This document shows, piece after piece, positions 58,516 to 64,000 of a DNA stretch of 64,000 nucleotides (position 1 is the stretch's first letter; the number at the start of each line of letters is the position of its first letter). This DNA is from Parvibaculum sp. (GTDB lineage Bacteria; Pseudomonadota; Alphaproteobacteria; Parvibaculales; Parvibaculaceae). The notes under the pieces were generated by a model. It searched no databases. It was not told the origin of the DNA and saw only the letters and a list, made by a program, of their open reading frames with translations. Both the position numbers and the translations under genes were made by a program. Location of the stretch: contig NZ_JAHBYN010000001.1 in assembly GCF_019635935.1 (NCBI RefSeq), positions 2,229,501 through 2,293,500 on the forward strand. The letters are read 5' to 3'.

Positions 58516-59275
58516 ATTGAATCTGTCCGCTCGAAAGACGGCGCGCTACCCGGTAATCGTCGCTGCGAGCTTCGCAATTGTCGTTGCCGGGTGTCAGGCA
58601 CCCGGCGGCGGGGGGTATTCGGGGGGAGGGCTGACATCAAACCCCTACGGACGCGAAGCCGGGTTGACGCCCGCGCAGCAGGAGATGCGATCCAGCGCTT
58701 CTGCCTTCAATAAAACGCTGTGGCAGGGGGTGGCGGCCGGCGCGGTGCTCGGGGGGATACTCGGTGCCGTTGTCGGAAATAGTGCCAATCGGGGCCAGAA
58801 CATACTGATCGGCGCTGGTGTAGGTGCGCTGGCAGGCGGTCTCGCGGGAAGCTATCTGGGAAGCAAACAGCAGCACTATGCCAATAGTGAGGCCCAGATT
58901 AATGCGATAGTTGCCGATCTCCGAATGAAGAACACTGAGGAAGAACGCCTTATCGCCTCTCTGGAAACCGTAGTCGCCGAACATCGTCTGGAAATGGCCG
59001 AGCTTGCCGGAAAGTACAAGGCGGGCACGGTGGACGAGTCGGTGTACCGCAGAAAAGTTGCTCAGATCGAAGCTGATCAAAAAATTGTTCAGGAATCGAT
59101 CGACTCCGCAAACAAGCAGCTCGCTACTTTCACGGAAACAAGGACGTTGATCGCTGACCAGAAACCATATTCGAACCTGTCGGAGATGGATACTGAGCTT
59201 GCAGAAATGCAGGCGAACACGAGCCGATTGGCGGAACTCAATAATGAGCTCACGGCGACCCGCGGAGCAGTCTAG
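58505..59275 (+). CDS. Lipoprotein with glycine-zipper and coiled coil (TagQ-position)
   Basis: 256 aa from ATG 58505 with GGAGG 6 bp upstream. Lipobox ending VVAGC near residue 27. A glycine-zipper region (about 75-120: GAVLGGILGAVVGNSANRG and GAGVGALAGGLAGSYLGS) is followed by a long heptad-rich helix (about 125-250). Asp is not at +2, so outer-membrane sorting is likely. It occupies the place of TagQ in the module, but sequence similarity to TagQ is not established. Confidence 0.7.
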   Translation: MINKLNLSARKTARYPVIVAASFAIVVAGCQAPGGGGYSGGGLTSNPYGREAGLTPAQQEMRSSASAFNKTLWQGVAAGAVLGGILGAVVGNSANRGQNILIGAGVGALAGGLAGSYLGSKQQHYANSEAQINAIVADLRMKNTEEERLIASLETVVAEHRLEMAELAGKYKAGTVDESVYRRKVAQIEADQKIVQESIDSANKQLATFTETRTLIADQKPYSNLSEMDTELAEMQANTSRLAELNNELTATRGAV

Positions 59276-59285
59276 GGAGAAGAAA

Positions 59286-59804
59286 ATGCGCAACTGTTTG
59301 TTAGCTGTCGGCTTGACTCTTGCCCTTGCCGCTTGTGCTACGACTGCGGCCGAGAATGACCCGTCCAAGGGCGGGTTCGGCAACGCCGTAGCGGGCGTTC
59401 TTGGCGGACAGTACGACGAGCGCCTACATGAACGGAAAGTCGAAGCAGATCGGCTGGCCCTGCACAACGCCGATCTGGAGGCGCGCAGCAATGCTTTGAA
59501 AGCAGAAAGAGACCAATTGTCTCTCGAGATTTCCAAAGTTCGAAACCGGATATCTCAACAAAATGCGCGAATAGCCGAGCTCGAGAGCCGAGTACGAGAA
59601 AGTTCGTCTATGACGGACGAGGAAAGGTCGCGCCTTGCACGTCTGTCCTCTCGTGCCGCGGACCTCCGCCAGCATGCGGATCGAATGGATGCTTATTCAA
59701 CCGCGAAGTCGGCATCGGGTGTCCGTGATGAGCTTGCAGAGTTGGAGAAGGAGTCAAATGCCCTTTCTTCCGAGTTTGATATGCTTGCATCGGGTGTTCG
59801 CTAG
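59286..59804 (+). CDS. Second lipoprotein with coiled coil
   Basis: 172 aa from ATG 59286, 10 bp after the previous gene, with AGGGAGAAGAAA upstream. Lipobox ALAAC near residue 18, a short Gly-rich AGVLGGQYDERL region, then an uninterrupted heptad-type helix (about 55-165). It is similar in plan to the preceding lipoprotein but without a full glycine zipper. The pair may form a spacer across the periplasm. Unrecognised family. Confidence 0.65.
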   Translation: MRNCLLAVGLTLALAACATTAAENDPSKGGFGNAVAGVLGGQYDERLHERKVEADRLALHNADLEARSNALKAERDQLSLEISKVRNRISQQNARIAELESRVRESSSMTDEERSRLARLSSRAADLRQHADRMDAYSTAKSASGVRDELAELEKESNALSSEFDMLASGVR

Positions 59805-59862
59805 CACCCCGCTTTGGGTCACAGGTGGCTGGGCACAGGGCAGGCGCAACGATCACGATGGC

Positions 59863-61941
59863 ATGCAAAATCAGAGATACTTGCCGCGACATTGTCTGTT
59901 CGCAATGCTCGTGAGCTGCTTGGGTGCGCACGTTGCGAATGCAGAGGTTGACTCTGAAAACCTTCCGGAAGAAATCGGCTACTACGTGCTTGACGGTAAT
60001 ACTCTCACGCAACTAACGGCGCGAAAGGGCGAGGTTGTTGCATACGGATTTGGATCGAAAGGATTAATTGGGCCCGTCGAGGGCCCTGCTTTTCGGACCG
60101 GAAACCTCCGGTTTGTTGCTGTGCTTTCTCAAAACGTACCCCTTTTCGGCAATCCCTTTGGGTCATTTTCGAGCCCTCGAATTGCTCGGGTTGCGCGTAT
60201 CGGCACCACAGACACTGTCAGTGCTGACGGAGGTCGGACGACAGCACCTCCCTCAGACATGTTCTCTATACTCAGCCTTGCGGGTTTGAATGTGAAGGTT
60301 GATGCCACCAGGCGGAACGTTGCGATTATGACTCTTGCAAAGCCCCTGGAGGAAGGTCGCTACGTTTTGACTCCATCAAGTTTGACCCACAGACATATTT
60401 ATGCCTTTCAAGTTGAGGGGTCGATTGGTGAAGGTGTCGAGTGTGTCGCCGACGACATGCTCTTTGGCGACGGATATCCTAAGCCTTGCGCGCCGCCGCC
60501 CGGCGGATCCACTGCTCAGAATACTGGTCTACAGATTCCTCAACTACCGCCTTCCAATAAAGCGCAGAAGAACGGCCAGTCGCCTCCTGGCGAGAAAATG
60601 CCGACACAACGCCCTGCGCAGCCGGCGCCCCAAGTGCAGTCTTCCGCTCCCTCAACGAGTAGTCCTGTTGCGGCACTCTCGGTCAACGGACTGGCGGCGC
60701 GCTACACCACGCAGCAGGCACCTTTTCAGCCGACCATCAGTGTCACCGGAACCGGGTTCAACTCAATCAAAGAGATCCGGTGGTTGTGGATCTCTCCATC
60801 CAACCTTCCGGGAACTGCGATTTGGCGATCTGATGACAATTTCGATGGAAAACTTGTTCGAGAAAACGATCGATTGGCAGAAGTCAGTCCGGTGCTGGTA
60901 GCCGCTGGAGATTCTGTTGGTGTATACCATTGGAAAGTTATCTTTGTTTCCGACGACGGACAGCAGGTCACAAGATCATTCACTGTGCACTACACATCTC
61001 CGCAAGTGGTGCCCCCGCCGCCGCCGGTTGCGGCGTTGCAGGTCAACGGGTTGGACTCTACCTATACGACATCGAGCAAGCCCTACACTCCGACGGTCCG
61101 CTTGAGCGGAGAAGGGCTTGACCGCGTAACTGAAATTCGCTGGTCATGGAGCGGACCCAATAGCGGCAGCACGGTCTGGACTCCGGGATCAAGAGATTGG
61201 CCGCGATTCCTCCCGGCTTCCGACGGACGTTCTGCGACCGTGTCGCCAAATTTCATCGCCGACAACGATCCCGCAGGAGCCTGGTACTGGACTGTTGCCT
61301 TCATTGCCGGCACTCAGCGCGTGGAGAAGAATTTTTCCGTCACCTATGCCCGCTCCGCCTCTGCGGGATCGACAACCCCGGCAAGCGGAACGCCATGGCG
61401 GGGAATCGTAGAATCAATGAATTCTTTCAAGCAGTTCGATCAAAAGAAGACTGCCGATCTTGGCTTGTATGTAAGTCAGGCTTGGGCGGAAACCGTGGTC
61501 GGCTCCCTGCCGCGATGGAAGGAAACCTGCCTGTCTGCCGTTTACGCAATGATCGAACACGCCAGAGGGAGAACAAGCTATCGCGTTGGCGCTGTCGTTG
61601 ATGGGCGGTCGAACTGGAGTGATAGCGTCGGGGCGATAGCAATCGCAGGGGCATCTACAAGCGAAACGAGGGTGAACTTTCTGACTATCCGCGAACAGAT
61701 GGCAGCTGGGAATCCGGTGATCCTCGTCGGCCCCTTCCCCGGCGATTGCTATAATAGTGACGGAGATAAAGTCCCCTGCACCCATAAAATTCTTGCGATT
61801 GGAATAGACCCGAATGATTTTGTTATCGCCAACGATCCCTGGGGCGGCAACCAACTCAAGATTGACCCACGGACATGGCGAACCGGCAGCACCGTGACGA
61901 GCAACTTCACCATCACGCACATGAGGATGGTGGAATTCTGA
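59863..61941 (+). CDS. Secreted protein with two Ig-like domains and a C39-type papain-fold domain
   Basis: 692 aa from ATG 59863; signal peptide to about residue 30 (VANA-E). N-terminal beta domain (about 35-215), a Pro/Gln-rich linker (about 220-265), and two tandem Ig-like repeats, each starting VAAL-VNGL--YTT and containing TEIRW/KEIRW (about 270-380 and 390-500). The C-terminal peptidase_C39-like domain has Cys556 in WKETCLSAVYAM, His641 in CTHKILAIGI and Asp658 in NDPWGG, a plausible catalytic triad. Last gene of the operon, 58 bp after the lipoprotein. Possible sensor, effector or protease; not recognised as a known T6SS part. Confidence 0.65.
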   Translation: MQNQRYLPRHCLFAMLVSCLGAHVANAEVDSENLPEEIGYYVLDGNTLTQLTARKGEVVAYGFGSKGLIGPVEGPAFRTGNLRFVAVLSQNVPLFGNPFGSFSSPRIARVARIGTTDTVSADGGRTTAPPSDMFSILSLAGLNVKVDATRRNVAIMTLAKPLEEGRYVLTPSSLTHRHIYAFQVEGSIGEGVECVADDMLFGDGYPKPCAPPPGGSTAQNTGLQIPQLPPSNKAQKNGQSPPGEKMPTQRPAQPAPQVQSSAPSTSSPVAALSVNGLAARYTTQQAPFQPTISVTGTGFNSIKEIRWLWISPSNLPGTAIWRSDDNFDGKLVRENDRLAEVSPVLVAAGDSVGVYHWKVIFVSDDGQQVTRSFTVHYTSPQVVPPPPPVAALQVNGLDSTYTTSSKPYTPTVRLSGEGLDRVTEIRWSWSGPNSGSTVWTPGSRDWPRFLPASDGRSATVSPNFIADNDPAGAWYWTVAFIAGTQRVEKNFSVTYARSASAGSTTPASGTPWRGIVESMNSFKQFDQKKTADLGLYVSQAWAETVVGSLPRWKETCLSAVYAMIEHARGRTSYRVGAVVDGRSNWSDSVGAIAIAGASTSETRVNFLTIREQMAAGNPVILVGPFPGDCYNSDGDKVPCTHKILAIGIDPNDFVIANDPWGGNQLKIDPRTWRTGSTVTSNFTITHMRMVEF

Positions 61942-62032
61942 ATCATGTGTTCCCCGTCAGGGCCTATGGCACAGATTTGACGGTGTAGTTTAAGGAGTAT
62001 TTGGTTCTCATCATAGTCACGAAGGAACGAAG

Positions 62033-62474
62033 ATGAGAAGCAAATACTCGAGCCCCAAAAAGCCTGCCGAGCAGGTGGCCAAGGATATCCGGCGGGCGAC
62101 CCGTCGGCATTTCTCGGCTGAAGACAAGATCAGGATCGTGCTGGAAGGCTTGCGCGGCGAGGACAGAATCGCCGAGTTGTGCCGTAAGGAAGGCATCGCC
62201 CAGAGTCTGTATTACACACGGGTCGAAGGAGTTCATGGAAGCCGGCAAACGGCGCCTGGCGGGCGATACGGCCCGCGCGGCAACCACCGACGAGGGTGAA
62301 GGATCTGCGCCGCGAAGCCAGCGCTTTGAAGGAAAGCGTAGCCGATCTGACGCTTGAGAACCGTCTGCTCAAAAAAACACGATCGCGGATGGGACGAAGA
62401 CGCATGAGGTACCCCGTATCTGAGAAGCTTGAGATCATCGGGCTTGTCGAGCAGTCGCATTTGCCAGCGCGGCG
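62033..62474 (+). pseudogene. IS3-family transposase remnant (orfA with frameshifts, start of orfB)
   Basis: orfA starts MRSKYSSPKKPAEQV and contains an HTH (FSAEDKIRIVLEGLRGEDRIAELCRKEGI). One extra base near 62215-62222 and another near 62291 shift the frame; with both removed it reads on through TLENRLLKK. orfB begins at 62404 (MRYPVSEKLEII) but stops after HLPARR at about 62474, where recombinase sequence takes over. The element is dead. Confidence 0.75.
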
Positions 62475-63121
62475 TTCGCAAGGCCCGCGCCCGAATCCTT
62501 GACCAGGATGAGATTGCGGCTCTGGTTGCCGCCTGCCCGGGTGATCTCCAGGCGCTGGTTCTCGCGAGCCTCTACACAGGCTGCCGGATCGGCGAACTGC
62601 GGGCGATGCGGCGATCCGCATTCAACAGTGAGGCCGGCAGTCTCTTCGTGCATGCAACCAAGACCGGCCGCAGCCGCAATATCATTCTGTCCTATGAGGC
62701 CGTCGAGTTCTTCGCGGGCATAACGCGCGGGCTCGACGAGAAGCAGCTGGTGTTCCGAAGGATCGATGGTCTGCCCTGGACGATCACCGGTCATAGCGCC
62801 CGAATGCGCAAGGTCTCCGCCGACGCCGGTCTCGACCCTGCTATCGTCTTTCACGAGCTGCGTCACACCTATGCAAGCGGCCTTCTGATGGCAGGTGTAT
62901 CGCCCTTCGTCGTGGCGGATCAGTTGGGGCACGCAGATTGTACGCAAGTCATAAAGACCTACGGTCACGTATCTGCAGCCTTTGCGGTCGATCAGATACG
63001 GCGCCTTTCGCCTCGCATCGCGGCCTCACCGACGGGTGCCCGGAAGACTCCAGGCAAGCCAGTAGCGCCGATAGACAGACATGCGCGGCGTACGCGCCGC
63101 GCTCCGGCGCACCAGACATGA
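62475..63121 (+). pseudogene. Tyrosine recombinase catalytic domain, N-terminus missing
   Basis: About 215 codons of a phage-type integrase: Arg in YTGCRIGEL, Lys in TKTGRSRN, HELRHTY (His-x-x-Arg), LGHADCT (His) and the nucleophile in KTYGHVSAAF. All catalytic residues are present, but the N-terminal core-binding domain is absent and the frame joins directly onto IS3 sequence. It marks the right part of the island. Confidence 0.78.
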
Positions 63122-63124
63122 ACC

Positions 63125-63315
63125 TTCCCTGATCGGCGCGAGAATTTCCCTGTTTTCCTGAAATCAGTTCCCTGTTCGGCCGAACAAATTCCCTGTTCCG
63201 CTGTTCAGGGAATTTCTCGCCAAGCCCATGAAATCTTTAGAGAATTCCGGGCGAATTTCCGAAAACCATGTCGAAAAATTGCAACTTTCCCTGTTCTTTC
63301 CCTGATAACAGGGAA
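63125..63315. repeat. Cluster of TTCCCTGTT repeats
   Basis: TTCCCTGTT occurs at 63146, 63168, 63189 and 63287, with TTCCCTGAT at 63125 and 63298. GCGAGAATTTCCCTG (63138-63152) is mirrored by CAGGGAATTTCTCGC (63206-63220), and TTCCCTG-ATAA-CAGGGAA is a palindrome at 63298-63315. There is no gene here. I have seen similar arrays beside transposase and integrase debris in Alphaproteobacteria. Confidence 0.65.
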
Positions 63316-63398
63316 TTTGAACCGAGGCATGTAAGGTCGTGACTGCAAACACCACCAATCTTCCCCGGAAAATCTGGAATTCGGTCTCCCGCTCCGCA

Positions 63399-64000
63399 CT
63401 AGTGCGGCGATGCGATGTGGCTGCAGGCCTTTCGGGCACGCGCCGGCGGCATGCCGAGAAGGCGAAGGATGCTTTCGCATATCTGCGGCGTCAGCGACGG
63501 ATCCGGTTTGCCGCGGAGGCGTACGCGCACGGCGACCGCGACCAGCGCGACGACCTGGTCGAGCAGGAACGTGTTGACCTCGACATCGAATTTTCCCTGT
63601 GCGACGCCGCGCTCGATGTCGCCGCGCAGATATTTGTAGAGGTCCTTGCGAATCTCGGGCAGGTGATCGGCGCCGTCGAGCAGTACGGCCGCCCAGTCGG
63701 GCGCCGCGGCAAGTATGGCGATGAAGCGCGATGTCGCGGTGACGACGCGCGCCGCCGCGTCCTCGATCTCTTCCATTTCCGCGTCGATCTGCCGGCTGAC
63801 TTCGAAGGCGATGCCATAGGCGGCGGTGCGCAGAATCTCGTCCTTGTCGCTAAAGTGATTGTAGAACGTGCCGTTGGCCATGCCTGCGGCCGTGGTGATG
63901 TCGGTGATCTTCGCGCCGTCCATGCCTTTCTCGGCGACGACCGAAACGGCGGCGTCGAGCAGCGCCGAGCGCGTGCGTTCCCGCTTTCCCCGGCCGGCGC
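63399..64000 (-). CDS. TetR-family transcriptional regulator (5' end outside window)
   Basis: The frame is open to the window end. Visible N-terminal HTH: RTRSALLDAAVSVVAEKG then ITDITTAAGMANGTFYNHF, the TetR recognition helix. A helical ligand-binding domain of about 140 residues follows and ends ACSHIASPH. Start codon not in view. Its target is unknown. It begins the sequence to the right of the island and has higher GC than the island genes. Confidence 0.85.
   Translation of the reverse strand, partial: AGRGKRERTRSALLDAAVSVVAEKGMDGAKITDITTAAGMANGTFYNHFSDKDEILRTAAYGIAFEVSRQIDAEMEEIEDAAARVVTATSRFIAILAAAPDWAAVLLDGADHLPEIRKDLYKYLRGDIERGVAQGKFDVEVNTFLLDQVVALVAVAVRVRLRGKPDPSLTPQICESILRLLGMPPARARKACSHIASPH

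Noticed and set aside
63125..63315. CRISPR-like array
   Set aside because: Repeats are only 9 bp, irregularly spaced and in both orientations; no cas genes nearby.

Overview
The window looks like the chromosome of a GC-rich alphaproteobacterium. It carries a ChvI/ChvG two-component system with a short HprK, a mannose-family EIIA and an HPr; a DivL-type pseudokinase with Tyr in place of the catalytic His; alphaproteobacterial AddA/AddB; the AmgK/MurU cell-wall recycling pair; and a FYDLN-acid (TIGR02300) protein beside tRNA-Ala. Gene order resembles Rhizobiales and Parvibaculum-like genomes, but this is inferred from remembered synteny, not from a search.

Layout. (1) 1-12.7 kb is core: a small SFPASDPP-repeat protein, pckA, an M20 peptidase, chvI-chvG-hprK-EIIA-HPr, ahcY behind a perfect palindromic operator, and divL. 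(2) 12.7-27.2 kb is a variable stretch between divL and tsaE, which are often close neighbours. It holds palindromic repeats, an RHH/membrane pair, sodC, an IorAB-type molybdenum oxidoreductase, an SDR, a PII-like/DUF1538 trio, a tandem universal stress protein, an EcoRII-like restriction-modification island with Vsr, a ferredoxin/ferredoxin reductase pair, and a Pho-box-like site that may drive a small RNA. (3) 27.3-48.6 kb is core again: tsaE-amgK-murU-addB-addA-trxA on the plus strand, then a long minus-strand series (aroA-cmk-rpsA-sppA-ihfB-lapA-pyrF-trpF-trpB-trpA-accD-folC) and the FYDLN protein.

(4) 48.7-63.1 kb, starting at tRNA-Ala(GGC), is a genomic island of damaged mobile DNA around one intact-looking operon. 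A serine recombinase is cut at one end of an IS1595-family element. That element carries an unknown passenger gene, and its transposase is interrupted by a ~0.4 kb gene-bearing mini-element with inverted repeats and an 8-bp target duplication; removing the insert by hand restores a complete 285-aa transposase frame. At the other IS end a PpkA-like vWA protein is cut off at its N terminus. It is followed by a tightly coupled ABC ATPase, FtsX-like permease, SUMF1/FGE-fold protein, two lipoproteins and a secreted Ig-like/C39-fold protein. This matches the TagT-TagS-TagR plus lipoprotein signalling module of type VI secretion, but no secretion structural gene and no kinase domain are present. The IS has no target duplication and both flanking genes end exactly at its tips, so a deletion at the IS probably removed the kinase and perhaps more. 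Remnants of an IS3-family element and a tyrosine recombinase close the island; a TetR gene runs off the end.

How the genes connect. ChvGI, the PTS-type phosphorelay and pckA are plausibly one carbon/envelope regulatory neighbourhood. AmgK and MurU act in sequence in peptidoglycan recycling; AddA and AddB form one nuclease-helicase. The island operon reads as an envelope-spanning sensor that has lost its kinase output.
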